Positions 1 to 13,256 of a stretch of 64,000 bases of DNA are shown one piece after another. The DNA comes from Thuidium tamariscinum (taxonomy: Eukaryota > Streptophyta > Bryopsida > Hypnales > Thuidiaceae). The notes under the pieces were generated by a model that ran no database searches, was not told where the DNA came from, and was given only the letters and a program-made list of their open reading frames with translations. A program made the translations under genes and the position numbers. Every line of letters begins with the position of its first letter. Position 1 is the stretch's first letter. The stretch is taken from positions 23,762,347 through 23,826,346 of the forward strand of contig OX344753.2 of the NCBI GenBank assembly GCA_947034885.2, read 5' to 3'.

Positions 1-384
1 GATTTTTTTTTGAGATATTTTAAATGTACCTCCAATTTATTCCTTCAACATATTATTAAAAATTTCTAGTTGTTGGATCTAGAAATTTTAAAATAAACAA
101 TTTGAAAGATGAAATTTAAGCATATGGGAAGAGCTTAAAATACTTCTTTTGAAATCCAAGCATCATGATTTTGCAATTTTTAAGGTTTTTTATTTTGTTA
201 AAGGATCCTATGATTGAATTTGTTAAAAAAATAAATGTAGATGAAGATTTTAACCTTGCTTTGAAGACTAGTATTTTGAAGCAATTTTAGGTCTCTAAAT
301 ATGAAAGCTTGTATTCAAGTGTTTTAGAAAAAATAACTCATATCATGAAAATACAACAAAATTGACAAGTATTTTTGCAATCAT

Positions 385-838
385 CCAATAACGATTAAAG
401 CTTTTGCCATGTGTAGAAATTGCATAGTAGTATTCATTGAATTTAAAAAATAGGTGGTTTTTCAAGTCTTTGAAGTCTTTAAAGTCTTTGGAATCCATAC
501 CTACCCACAAACTAGAACTCCTCATAACTTTCACTTCATCGATCCAAATGGAGTGATTCAAAGCTTTCCACGTACATATAATTCTAAAGAATCAATCTCA
601 ATTTTATATTTTTTTGAAAACTGATTTTGCAAGAAGTTTTTTGAGCTGCCCAAAGATAAAAGAAAATCACATATCATGCAATAAATTTTTAACCATATAG
701 TCAAATGTTATAAAAAATTGTTGGGTCTTAAAGCTACTCCTTAGGTGCATGATGTATGCAAAATATTAAAGAAAAATAAATAAAAACTCCATTCATAGTC
801 AATTGCCAAAAATCACGGCTTGATCCTTTAGGGGTTAA
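385..838 (-). mobile_element. TTAA-flanked non-autonomous element, family 1, partial copy
   Basis: The right edge carries the terminal sequence CCTTTAGGGG followed by TTAA at 835-838. The inner sequence (Ca-binding-like no; simply a conserved tract with 'catatcatgcaataa' and 'cttcatcgatccaaatgg') matches the complete copies at 3523-5060 and 42297-43173 in reverse orientation. Similarity can be followed by eye to about position 385; the distal end is decayed or lies before the window. No coding potential is seen. Confidence 0.55.
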
Positions 839-1454
839 AGAGGCCTTTCGTATGACAATTTAGATGACATTTTGATAATTCTTTTAATCTTATGTATCCA
901 TGATTTCCATCTTGCCACTAGTAGTTTTAGAAGTTTTGTTGAATTGTTGAAGTATAAGATGCTTTGAAGTAAAATGGTCCGTTACAGTATACAAGTGCAC
1001 TCTAAATGTTGTCTCCTTGCACTACTTTGAATGAATGTAATACTTAAAAACATATTATACTTTAATACATTATTTCATTGGTATTTAAATACTTTGAAGT
1101 ATATACTAGCAAGAGATTAAATTCTAACTACTAATAAGAACCTCATAAAATTGTAAGAAAATTCAAGGATGGAAGTAGCATCTATAGAATCAAATTTTCT
1201 ACATTATGACAAAATAAGAGAAAGGTTAAACAACTTGGAATGGATGTAATTGCAGAATTTCAACATTTGCACATAAAAGGGGTACCAAATACTTCAATGG
1301 TTAGATTTAATCCTTAAAGTCTCAAGTGTCATTGAAGCAAGGTTTTTTCTTTTGACTTTTTGGTCCTACAATTGCACTAGAAAAAAAAAATTGGCTAAAA
1401 AATAGCAACTAATTGTGAAGTTTTTCACCAAATAAATTTTGAACTAAAAAAACT
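839..1454. other. AT-rich intergenic DNA, nothing recognised
   Basis: No open frame of useful length, no RNA gene signature and no terminal repeats are visible here. Confidence 0.6.
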
Positions 1455-1630
1455 CTAAGATGAAATTGCTAGATTGTGTATGAAAATGAATATTATAGAC
1501 GTGTGATATGTACTAATGTGATATTTTCTATCCATTATGTGGTGAATGTTGAAATTTGGAGCACCACTATAACATTTATTTTGCCACTTTGGTACTTCAC
1601 AAAAAATGAATAAAAAAGCCCTATCCTCAA
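1455..1630 (-). repeat. Dispersed repeat R2, partial copy
   Basis: The stretch with 'gatattttctatccattatg', 'gaaatttggagcaccac' and the following 'gccactttggtacttcac' is related to 37485-37760 (same orientation) and, in reverse complement, to 47430-47715. This copy lacks the part that encodes the start of the 123-residue frame seen at 37.2-37.6 kb. Confidence 0.5.
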
Positions 1631-1690
1631 GGGGCAAAATAGAACTCAAGTAGTCTCAAATAGTATTTGTAACTAGTTGTTACAACCACT

Positions 1691-2110
1691 TCATGGTGCA
1701 TAGGCATAGTGTCAAACTATGCACCATGACTACAAATTTTTTTTTAATTAAAATTTTAACTCCCCTACCCCCTCTTATAATTTTGGGAGGGTGGGATTGT
1801 AAACAATCAGTATGGGATAATTCCATATTGTCATATCCATATGCCATTATTCATATGTTGTAGCCGCCCCCTCTAGTATGCAAATATGTATATTCATATA
1901 TAGTAGCATCATATCCGTATCCATATCTATATCATATCCGTATTTCGTATATACATCCAATGGTTGCTCATTTTTCTTAGAAGAGAGGGGTGGAATTTTT
2001 TTTTGGAATGAATTGGATGGCTTTTGATTTTCCTCAAGGGGGGAAGGCCTGGGAATCAAAATAGGTGACAGGCACTTTAGGGTGCATGGGCATAGTCTCA
2101 TATGTCACAC
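1691..2110 (-). repeat. Dispersed AT-rich repeat with ATGGATAC-type core and 13-bp hairpin
   Basis: A perfect inverted repeat (TCATGGTGCATAG at 1691-1703 and its complement at 1717-1729, 13-nt loop) opens the unit. A degenerate direct copy of the hairpin's left side recurs at about 2071-2098. The interior holds a degenerate tract of 'catatccgtatcc' type and a segment related in reverse complement to 48050-48560. It behaves like a mobile repeat of unknown class. Confidence 0.45.
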
Positions 2111-3522
2111 TTGCACTGTAGGTTGGGTGGAAAATAATTTTAAAGATAGATTCTACATTTTTATAGATTATTTTTTCAAAAAAATTTAATGGAAAAAAAA
2201 ATTGTAAAAAAAAAGTTTCATTTTTGTTATAATTTAAATTAAAATAAAGACATTCAATAAAGCCAGTGCACTAATCAATACATACCCTACATTTATAATA
2301 CTCTTGATTTTTGCCACAATTTTTTAATTTTTTTCTAGACAAGTGGAATTTGACATTTGAGTACTTTGCTCGTATAAAAGTTTCATCTAAATTGAGATCT
2401 AAATTGAATTAATGTATTGTTTGGAAGTGATAACTATGTTTTTTGTAAAATGAAGTTTGCAGGATAGATTGAGCATGAAAACAATCTTAGACTTTTCAAA
2501 GGAGAAAGAAAGAAATAAGTGGAAAATTTGAGAAGAGGATGGTGGATGAAGTGATTAGAAAGAATCTAAGGCCATGGACAATATTGATATAGAAACTTTG
2601 AATGCAAATTGCAAAAGTAATTCTTGTTTGAATCCAACAATGAATATACTTTTGGAAAGTTCTTAACATTTGCCCTCTAACATCATATATAAGGATTCTA
2701 GATTTGAGATTGAGAATATATTAAGCCTCCAAAGTCACTTCTTAAAGATTTTATGACAAAATTTTTAAAAGCAAACTATAAGAGAATCTTTTCTTAAAGT
2801 TAAACAAGAAATATGCTACTAAAAAAATCTTCAAATTCTACTTTTGAAAATACAAAATATGCTTCCTAATTTCAAAAATTGAGACCTAAAAGTGCTTTCA
2901 AAATCAAATAAATAAAGAATTGTGATTGCCATTATAAAGATAATTGTAGTTGGAAACTAAAGGAGAACATAATCTTCAATATGGTAGATTTTTAAATTCA
3001 AATCTATGGTACAATCAAAGTCATCTAAATTTTCAAATAGGGTCAAAAATATTTTTTCTTTGCCTTCTATACAATCAAAATTCAAAGAGTTGTTACTACA
3101 AGATTTATAAAAATTTAGTTCAAGATTTTGTAGATTGATTTTTTACTTTTAAAATAATTTTTTTGGCTCAATGCACTAAAAATTATAGTTTTGATTGTAT
3201 TTTTTTACAAAAAATACACCTTCAAACTTAAGGAATTAAGGAATATTATCTAATAAGGAAGTTGTACCTAATGAAATATTGTTCATTTTCATCAAAAATT
3301 TATTGAAAAATTTGTTAAATTGTAATCAATTTGTGCTAGGATTTGTAATATTATAGATGTGTTTTCTATCCTTCAAATCTAAAATACACAAGATTTCACT
3401 CATGATAATGACAATTTTTTGTCATTACAATGTACTTCAATTATACATCAACTTTAAATATATAAGATTCCCCATGTTACAATTACAATTGACCTTCCTA
3501 AATCTTTAAGAAGTAAAGAGGT
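2111..3522. other. AT-rich intergenic DNA, nothing recognised
   Basis: Only short chance frames occur. No splice-consistent coding, transposon termini or RNA genes are seen. Confidence 0.6.
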
Positions 3523-3790
3523 TTAACCCCTAAAGGACCAAATTGCATTTTTTGGCAACATAGCAATTTTGGGCAACTCACTATGGGTGGAGTTTTGTTT
3601 TGTTCTTCCTTTGAAATTTTCACACAACATGTCTCCAAGGAGTATCTTGAAGGCCCAACAATTTTCATAACTTTTGACTACATGGTCAAAAAGTTATTGC
3701 ATGATATGTAATTTTCATTAGTTGGTGGGCAACCCAAAAATTTCTTATAAATTTAAAAAAAAAAATTAATAATTTGAAATTGTTTTTTTA

Positions 3791-3794
<4 letters not shown>

Positions 3795-3828
<34 letters not shown>
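3795..3828. repeat. (TA)n microsatellite
   Basis: An uninterrupted TA dinucleotide run lies inside the family 1 element. The other family 1 copies lack it, so it expanded in this copy. Confidence 0.9.
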
Positions 3829-3830
<2 letters not shown>

Positions 3831-4066
3831 GAAAGATTTGAACCATTCCATTTTGATTTATGAGGTGAAAGTTATGAAGAGATTTAGTTTGTGGGTAGTT
3901 ATGGATTTTCTACTCTAAAATAAACTTTGAAAGCCTATACTTTATTCAATTTTAAATATTTTTGAAAAAACATTAAAATTTTGGATGTTGATTATTTGTC
4001 ACAACATTACAACCATTGGGATTGGCCTTTTCTTTAGTTCTATAATAAAATTTTAACAATTTAGTA

Positions 4067-4646
4067 CTCCCTCTGTTCCACTAAAAAACTCCAAATCAGA
4101 TAGAATCTTTGTTCCACAAAAAACCTCTATTTCTTAATTTTGACCATTTAGTATTAGTTTTTTTTGAAGTTTTTTGTGTCGAATGACCTTGTGAGGGCAA
4201 GTGAAACAATGTGGGAGCAAACCTTAAGATTTGCAAGCTTAGCCTTGCCCATTTAAAGCTCATTGTATAAATTGCTCCTTCAAATACTAGTATTAACAAT
4301 GCATTATGTGCCCACTTTGTACCTATGCAAATTTGATTATAAAGTCAACTAGTTTTTTTTTTTGAATATTTAGGTTAGAGAAGAAGTTTCTAGAATCTTA
4401 GTGTTGCCACCACCCTTTAAATAATTTAAAATAATAGAAGCGGAAACGTTTCCAAACTATGCTAAAAAATTATACTTTGCACATGGATTTTGGATGTTTA
4501 AACGGTAGCACCTAACTAGACATTTTGCATAGATTTGGAGGATGGGTTAATTGTTCTTCAATGCATATATTTCTAGCATTATGACTTAAAAATAGTTAAT
4601 TTCTCAAGGGGAAGATTTTAGGAGGTTTATAGTGGAACAGAGGGAA
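4067..4646. mobile_element. Stowaway/mariner-like MITE nested in a TTAA element
   Basis: The termini are CTCCCTCTGTTCC and its complement GGAACAGAGGGAA, flanked on both sides by TA (4065-4066 and 4647-4648). This is the CTCCCTCYGTTCC terminal type with TA duplication known for plant Tc1/mariner Stowaway elements. The roughly 580-bp interior lacks a transposase frame. A diverged relative lies at 51125-51680. Its position inside the element at 3523-5060 shows that it arrived later. Confidence 0.8.
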
Positions 4647-5060
4647 TACTTGTATCACTCTCTACTTCTTTCCACTCATTAATTTTTTCCTATATGTTGT
4701 ACATTTCTAAATGATGCAAATTTTTTTGAGCATGTAGCCAACTTGCCATGAATAATGAATCCAAAGAAGCACCACCATTTGGGGCATTTTTTCATAGAAA
4801 TATGACCTTGTGAAGTGCAGCTGCCCGGTTTTTTGAAGGGACAAAAAAAGGGTTTTTGTCAATTCAAATGCTAATATCTTGCAATCTACACAGTGGAAAT
4901 TTCTGAAATTTTTTCCACATGTTTTGACACTAGTGTAATAGAAGATCCTATGGTTACATGTGTCAAAAAAAATTTATAAAAAAGTTGGTGCTTATAATAG
5001 AAATGGCAGTTTTAGTGTTTTTCTTTTGTAAAGACATAGTCTCTGACCTTTAGGGGTTAA

Positions 5061-7830
5061 GCATTGTTCAAAATATTGATTTATATCATTTTTTCTTGAA
5101 CAAAGAGGTAATCTTTTCTACGTGCGCACTTTTTATATGACACATCTAGGCTTGTGGCAATTGAAATTGACCCTTCACAAATGGAAGCCCTACTCAACCA
5201 CAAAATAAATGCAATATTTTAAACTACTAAGCAAATAGGCATAAAAAAATAATCTTGTAAAATAAATTTTTTATTGAAAATATTCAAGTATAAATTATAT
5301 TTTCTAAATCTTGATTTCACAATGAATACTTCATTTGATAAATCCTAATCTAGTGAGTGTCACACTAATTTATCAAAGTCACACTACTTTGAATTAACAC
5401 AAGTGATTTGATTAATTTTTTAGGTGATAGTAGTTTCTCTCTTTCAAACAAATTGGACAAATGAGCATACCGATATTGTATAATCATTTCCAATGGTCTT
5501 ACAAATTTTTCTCCTCACATTGTGTCTGCTCTTCCAAAATTGTGTACATTAACTTCTTAAAACGACACATTAATCCATTTCAACACTTGATATATTACTA
5601 ACTCATTGCACTAACCTTTCCATGTTTGTTAAATGGTCTTCCCAAATTCAATCCTTCTTCCATCTTTGGGCATTCATTGTGTTGCCATCATTGCAACTAT
5701 GTTCAATCCAATCTCCATTTTTATTTCAATATTTTTTTAAAAAGAGGCTCACAATCCAATGGCTTTTTAAGTCACCCTTGGATTGATCACAAACTTTGTT
5801 TCATGTCAAACAACATTGCATTTTCATTGTCCACCATTTTGACATACTTTGCATCGAGATTTTTGATGTTATGGACAATTTGAAATCTAGTTTGATCACA
5901 TTCAAATCCATTTTATGATTAAAATTCAATTCAATCTTGTTTAACATCTAGTAAGTTTCTCACTTATAATTCCACTTGTTTGTATTTTTTTGCTGGAGGT
6001 TAATAGTTTGACGCTTATGGGATTTCTTACCCCAAAATTCCACTCTCACAGTGAAGACAAGGACATTGAGCACAAAAGAGAGAGCTCTAATAGTTGTGAT
6101 GTAACAATTTAGGATGAAATTTAAGGACATTGTAGCATGCCATGTTCTGCTTTGTCTAATATTTTGAAGAAGAGGAAGGTGCCTAGTTGCATAACAACTA
6201 AAACAAATCAAGCCATAGGCCTTGAAATTTGTCTAATTGCGCTATGCAAGACTTGTCTCATGAATCTCATTAAACAATTGGAATGCTTGTAGCAAATTTT
6301 CATATGAATTGTTATACTATATATGGAGGCTTAGCTTTGGAAATTGCATTGCTTCTAAAAAATAGTATCTTTCTATTGATCACATTATTAAAAGATTAGC
6401 ATTTATTTGCAAACACTTGCATTGGACAACAAAAGATTGGAGTAGATTGATGAGTCATCCTTAGAATATGAGATGAACTTTCAACATATTTGAATATAGT
6501 TGAAGGCATATAAGAAATATGCATGGAATTATTTAGCCTTCAGTTTTAAGTTTGGCTCAATATCTATCAGTTTGTTACAATTTGGTGTAATTTTTTAGGT
6601 TTTGACAATAGTCTTTTAGTCATTGAGCTTCATATTGAAAGAAATGCAAGTGATTTCATTTATAACCTTTACAAGGGCACATTGAGTGGTTTCTATTTTA
6701 TGCACCATCAACTAAATGAGTTCATGCTTATAAAAGATAGTACTCTAGCCCATTGATATAAATTTCTAGAGATGTGGAGGCAAACTAATGTTATGAAGAA
6801 ATTCGATTGTTCTCCTAATGTACTTGATCTAAATTCCATAGAAAAACTGAATTTGGAAGATTGTTGAAGACATCACTGTGCAAGTCAAAGAAACAAGAAA
6901 CAAATAATGCAAGCAATTTTAGTGTTATGGGATAAACTATCTCTATCTAGAAATTGCAAATCCTCATTTCTAATATGCCCAATAAAATCCAAGATGTAGT
7001 TTCAATAAAAAGTGACAACAATAGATGGAATAAAATTTAAAGATAAGATCCAAATTGTTGTATGATTTTGAATTTTATATTATATATTTATTATGATGCT
7101 CAAAGACTATTCTCTACAATTCCAAGGCAATTTGCAGTTTGAAAATTTGAAATTTTTTAGTGTACTAGAGCTTTATGAAGTTCATGAATTTTTTGAATTA
7201 TACTTAAGAGTTGGGAACAAAATTTGTAAGATTATGAATCCAACTCTACAATAATAAGCTAAAGTACTCTATTATAGGCAAAATGACTATTGAAATATAA
7301 TACTACTATCCAAAAAAATATGGGAATAAATTTCAATAATAGACAAGCAATGAGAAACAATTTTACAAATGGAGAAAAAAAATTTAACTTTATGTGATTT
7401 GAAAAAAATTATAGAAGGGTGTTGTTTTGGGGCTTTCCATGAAAGTTTGTAGACATGTCTATGAACATTAGAAAGATAGCTATTGTAGGACTTCCACCAA
7501 CCTAAGCTTGACTTAATACATGCCTTAAATCAATTTCATGCACAATGACCTCAAAACCAATTGCATAATTCTATTGCCAAAATGAAATGATTTGCATTTC
7601 ATAATGAATTGATGATAGTGTGTAACTATGGCATAAATTTTGTCCATTCTAAACATATAATATCTTCATGCAATAATCTCCCTGAAGCAAGTAATTTATT
7701 CTTTGATTTCTATTTTCTATTTTTCAATACAAATATCTTGATGAATGAGGCTTTTCCTAGATGTCTAGAATGAGAGTTTGAACTAGAATAGGGTAGTTTA
7801 TTTCAATTTATCACTAAGTTAGAAATAGGA
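5061..7830. other. AT-rich intergenic DNA, nothing recognised
   Basis: Short frames only (the longest about 85 codons). I found no domain, splice-consistent exon chain, terminal repeat or RNA gene in this 2.8-kb stretch. Confidence 0.55.
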
Positions 7831-8200
7831 ATTGTGTTAAAACTAGGACTTCAGACCTCATTTAGGCATAGTATAATGTGTTTTTTCAAAAAAAATTGAA
7901 TTAACATTAGTTAGAAAATCAATTAAAGTTTTTCCTACAAAAATCCGTTTGACATTTCAAATTTTTAATCAAAAGTTATGGAATTTCAAAGAGGTGTTTG
8001 AAATTGTTCTTATTATATTTTTTCAAACTTCCTCTTTGAAATCTGTTCATCAATTTTGATTGAAAATTTGAAATGTCAAATGGATTTTTGAACTTGAAAC
8101 TCCAATTCATATTCTAACTAGTATTAGTTCAAATATTTTTGAAAAAAGACATTCTACTATGCTTAAATGAGGTCTGAAATCCTAATTGTAATACAAAATT
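7831..8200. repeat. Foldback element (long inverted repeat)
   Basis: A left arm of about 165 bp (7831-7995) and a right arm (8030-8200) are imperfect inverted copies. Examples are 'cttcagacctcatttaggc' against 'gcttaaatgaggtctgaaat', and 'tttgacatttcaaattttt' against 'gaaaatttgaaatgtcaaa'. Only about 35 bp separates them, so a transcript would fold into a long hairpin. No coding is seen. It is most likely a foldback-type MITE. Confidence 0.75.
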
Positions 8201-9639
8201 TCGGTTTTTAATTTAACTATGAGCTCTCACAACTTCAAGAATTCATATATCCCACATGGATTGGTCGACCTCCTACCACTCCAAATATATAGATGGAGCT
8301 TTACCCCCTATAAACAAGTAATGCTAAGGTATTGATGATGATTGATTGAAGATGATTGGTTGAAGATTGCAATGACATTTTGTATCTAAAATAAAAATTA
8401 TATGTAAAATCTTGTTGGGTTCTAAAAAGACATTAACCTTATTTGTTAAAATTGATTGAGAAATTGAGAAATTGAGAAAAATTTGACAAACAATGCAATA
8501 TTGACAAAGTGCCAACTTTCAAAAATTGTGGCTGTCATTTTGGACATTAGGTTGTCATTTCGGACACTTTTCTGTAAAAAATTCTGTAAATTAGGGCCCA
8601 TTTCCCTTGTAGTGCACCAACAATGCCATGCTCAACTTTACACAAGTGTCAATCCACAATGCCCATAAAATAAAATAAAATAAATAGCCAACTCATATTT
8701 AGAAACAATAATGGTCATGTTTGCCTTTTTCTTTGATCGGAGTCAATATGAGATTCCTTGAGGTTTCAATTGTAGGAAATTTGTTGTGATAAAATTGAGT
8801 GTAATATACTTTGTGAGTGCAAACATGATGTCACAGACATGGAAGGAAGGCCAATGTTGCTTTCTTGTCAATAAACGCCCACACCCAATGATGTCTTGAA
8901 AGGTGGCAAAATAAAGGCAATGTACAAACCTACATTCCTACGTGATTCCACCAAAAGCATAAGGAAAAAAATTAACTTTCAAAGGGGCTTGAGTCTTAGA
9001 CAACAAAGAAAGACCAATGAACCTAGCTACACCATACCACCACCTCTACAATTTTTTTGGGCTAGTGCATGAATTATAGGGCTTAAATATTGTAGGACAA
9101 TTCTATTCAATAATTTTAAATATAAAACAATAATGATTAAAAAAATGAAAAATTACAAAATTTATAGATTTGATGTGGCATTAGTGTGACCACGTTATAT
9201 TGTAATTTTTTTAAATTGTAATTTTAATATTATTTTTATTATCCTCAATTATTTTTCAATATTTTCATTATATTTTTTTATATATTCTTATTATATTTTT
9301 CAATATTTTAAAATCTTCAATATTTTCCTAATATAGCCATGTGAGTGCTTTTTTACCCACCCTTGGTAAAAAAGGAAACACAACCAGGTTCTTTTAACTT
9401 TTTATGGTTTTTAATCTATGGGTGTTGTAATGGTTGTCCATTGTGCCTTCCAAGAAATGGATCTTTTCTAACTCCTACGTGTGAAAAATACACAAAACAA
9501 CAAGAAATTCTAAATAACTATAAGTTTTACCCTTTTATCTCAACTAACTAAGCCACTGTGGTTTTCTATTCAAAATGAATTCAGTCTTGATTTATCATTT
9601 TTAAGTGATAGAACATGTTTTTCCATTTCTAAAAATATA
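8201..9639. other. AT-rich intergenic DNA, nothing recognised
   Basis: No gene, RNA or clear repeat terminus is recognised. Confidence 0.55.
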
Positions 9640-12600
9640 AAACTCGACCTCATCCGAGGTTTCTAACAATAGTTATGGATGGATGAAGTTTGACCGCTTA
9701 ATCGGTTTATCAAACTCCAACCATTGATTTCTACTAATCTACCTTATAATTTTACTTGAGATTTGACTTTTGGCTCTGAACTCTATTTACTATTTGACTT
9801 TCTAATATGGTTGACTTTGGATGATTTATCTAACTTTCATCCATTTTGACCCCTAAACTTCATTCTTCCATATCTTGGTTGTTTTAACTCGGTTTTCTAA
9901 GTGTTATATGTTTTTGGAATCCTCTAGACCTAATCTATAAGTATAAAATGATAAACTTTGACTAAAACATACTCTAGACCCTCTGAATCATGTTTGAAGT
10001 TCGGTTTAATGGTATAAATGCTAAACTTAGGACATCAAAAAGAAATAGGAGAATTTGATTTTATACCTCCGGATTCACATTGTTGGGAAGATTGTTGTAC
10101 AATCCTTCAAATTCCCCATCATTCGCCATCTTCCGCACACTCTTGGTATTTTTGCCCACGGCTTGAAAGTGACTTTTTAATACAAATTTGAAATTTTAAA
10201 CTTCTAACTATTCTTTTTTTTTCTTTCTATTCTCCTTCTTTCTCTTCAACATTATTCTAATTCAATTATTTAGCTATTCCAAGAGTTGACTTGTTTTCGG
10301 AATAATAATTGATTTCAAATCCCTAAACAATAATTGACCTTCCGCCTCCTATCCTATCTTGGTCAATTATTATTCTATCCAAAGGTCTTAGTGGTTTAAA
10401 TTGACTCTTTAAGATTTCCACCTAATCTTATCTCTTCCTAAATTCTCTTCAACCTCCTAAATTGTCACTTCATCTCTCTCTATTTTCAAAGTGGTTTTGA
10501 AAGTTCCAAGTGTTCTACTTCCTATGGTTTTTGAGCCTCTTTTTGCAATGGAAACGTTGCAAATTGAGATTCCTTAGCTTCCTACCTTCTTGACTTTTCT
10601 CCTACAACTTGTCTCTTCACTCTTCTATTTACCTTTCTCTCTTTTTAATTTATTGTTTTCGTTTAAACTATTCTAGTTCCTAGTCTATATTTTCAAAAGT
10701 TCAAGAAATCCAAAAAAAATAAGAAACCAACCGGTCCAGCACAGAGCCAGACCATTCGTTCTAATAGCCACAGCACAGCATAGAGCCAAACAGCACAGAG
10801 CCAGAACAGTTCAGTCATCCGCACGTTCAGTCAGCAGTCCAGTTCAGTTCAGGCTCCCAGTTCAGGCAGTTCAGTAGAACCAGACTAGGCAATCAAGCTC
10901 CCGGTCAAATTCAAGCCTCGCTCAAACTCAAGTCTTGCTGTTGATGCCCAAGTTCAAGCTTTGCTGTTCTGGTACCAACTAGTTTGGTTTCGCAATTTTC
11001 TTCCTTCTTCTTTATAGACTAAAATCATCACCTTTCACAATTTCTCCTAATTGTAATTAGGGATTTAGTTCTAATTTAGAAGCTAAGCTCAACTTTTCCA
11101 AACAAAGGTTTGGAGACTAAACTTGATGTATTAAAAAACACATGGGTTGGAGATTTGTTCTAATTCTAAAGGAAGTTTTTGTGAGGATATTAGTGTTTTC
11201 TTTTAGGGAATAGCAAAGCCAAAGCTTCGCCGTAGTTTGTAAAATTCTCAAAAAACTCTAAGACCCCAAAACACACGAAGTCAAAGCTTCGCCATATTTT
11301 TAAATACGGAGAAAATTCTAACCAAATTCTTCAAGAGCTCCGTTGCTTAGGGACAATTAGAGGTCAAATAACAATACAAAAAAACTACTAGCTAGGACAA
11401 CAAGTGAGTGTTAATGGTACAAAACACTACTACAATTAGTACAAGTTAGAGGAATAACAAGCTAAAGGACTCCCCTAAGCGGCATCGCCGATCACAAGGG
11501 AGAACCTCTAGGATTAGTACAAAAACTTTAAGCTCCAAACAACAACAACAAGGCAAGTTAATTAAACAACAATTTTAGTGAAAGAAACTTGACAAAACTT
11601 GACAAAAACTTACTAACAAGTGCAAAATACAACAAGGAAGGTTTGAAGGGACCCCAATGTCCTTCAAAGCTTCACAAAGTAGCAACAAGAGGAGCTTGAA
11701 TTGTTCCAAAAACAAAAAAAATTGGCAACTTTGCCTTAATGGCCAAAATCCAACTAAATGGACTCAAATGAAAACAAGGTGGTTCAAAATGAATCTAAGG
11801 GGTGAGAAGAGAGGGAAATGAGTGCCCTTTTATACTCAAATCCAAGAGTCACCCCCCCTAATTACCTAATGGGAAACTAGTTTAAACTAGTAAAAACTAA
11901 TTTTTTCCCATTTTTCACTTCTACGTTGATCATAACTTCTAACTTTTGGAGATTAACTCCAAATCACAAACGGATTGCACCATTGGCTTCAGAAGGCCAC
12001 TTTTAGTTCAAACGACCCTCTACCCCCTTTCTCTATCTCAAAAACTCAAAGAATCCTAGCAGCAACTGGAAACTCAAAATGGGATAAAAACCCAAGTTTT
12101 GGAGTTTACCTTTTTTGTAAAAAGTAACTAGCCTAGGCTCCTAAGTAGATTCAAGGGAGTAAGAAAAGACCCTAAATTTATTTTATTCCAAAGTTGTGTA
12201 CTCCCGATATGTTGGTCAACTCGACAATTAACTTTAAAATTGCCAGTTGTAGAGGATGTTGCTAATTTTGGCATCTCCCGCGATCAAAAAGTCACCAAAC
12301 TTGTTGGGGTGCTTTATGAACATAAAAGAACTATACTAATTTTTTGTGAGATTTTTACCGCATCCAAGGTAATTTTCATGAATTTATCATACTGGATTTT
12401 GGTGGTTGACTGCTCGGAAAAAGATCTTTAGATGATCAGAAAAAATTGAGACTTTTTGAGAAACCTCTCATGGAATTCCTCAAGAGATGTGCAAATTTAT
12501 ATTTCCATTTGCACATCTAAAGAAGGAGAATCAAATCCTGCTATCTCCTTTAGCTTCCGGTAATTAGGGAATCTTTCAACCAAAAGGGAATATGGGCAAA

Positions 12601-13250
12601 CCGATTGCGCCGTTGGACTCCTGGAATGATTTTCACCTCAAATCACCGTACTTAGGTCGTAGATGCCCTTCGTCGCTCCATTTGAATTTCTTTCACCTGT
12701 AGGCTAATATTTGGGGTTTCTACTATTTCATCGATGGAATGGGGAAACTGAAACCTATCTTTGGAAATCAATCTTAGGGCTCTCACATGATTCCCTTGGA
12801 CCAAGTTAGCCCTTTTGCGTCTCATTGCACAATAGGTGTAAAGAATTGGACATTTTCTACTATATATGTTTATTTTGTACAATTTCTGGGTTTTTACCCT
12901 TTCTACATGCAGGATTTGGTTACATCTGAAGGAAAATGTCCCATTAGGACCTTTTGTTATATTGGTATGTGACATCTATATTGTGGTTATTCACTCTTTT
13001 TTGATCTTTTTGTAAATAAAACTACACTCAAAACTAATAAAATCCAAAAAAAATAATTTTTGAGTTATGAGTGACCAAATGGGCACTCACAAGCCACTAT
13101 TCATCACTGATGATGAATAGTGACTTTTGTCCTTCAAAGTGGCTATGAATTCTATTGTGGGAAACTCCTTGAAGGGAAGCAAGTCCTTGGAGGGCTAAAA
13201 CATTTCCTAATGTCCACGTTCTCCATGGATTTGATCTCTATCCAATAGCT
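9640..13250. repeat. Unclassified repeat-like region, possibly LTR-element derived
   Basis: Base composition changes from the AT-rich surroundings to a mixed, pyrimidine-rich then purine-rich texture without long frames, as in long terminal repeats or their leaders. A CAGCACAGAGCCA / CAGTTCAG-rich tract lies at 10735-10880 and the pair 'caaagcttcgcc' recurs at 11221 and 11283. No pair of matching LTRs, primer-binding site or protein domain was found, so this is a weak call. Confidence 0.25.
13095..13122. repeat. Perfect 12-bp inverted repeat, 4-nt loop
   Basis: CACTATTCATCA, CTGA, TGATGAATAGTG. It has the form of a hairpin but no U-tract follows, and its role is unknown. Confidence 0.7.
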
Positions 13251-13256
13251 TCAAAA

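Larger units (their letters stand above)
3523..5060 (+). mobile_element. TTAA-flanked non-autonomous element, family 1, with nested Stowaway
   Basis: The left end is TTAACCCCTAAAGG at 3523 and the right end is CCTTTAGGGGTTAA ending at 5060, a perfect 14-bp inverted pair that includes TTAA. Flanks outside TTAA (gaggt / gcatt) show no other duplication, so TTAA is best read as the target-site duplication and CCCCTAAAGG as the terminal inverted repeat. After removal of the Stowaway-like insertion at 4067-4646 the element is about 950 bp, matching the copies at 30171, 31191, 42297 and 62574. It contains no transposase frame. TTAA duplication with CCC termini is the known hallmark of piggyBac; Kolobok also duplicates TTAA. 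Confidence 0.8.
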
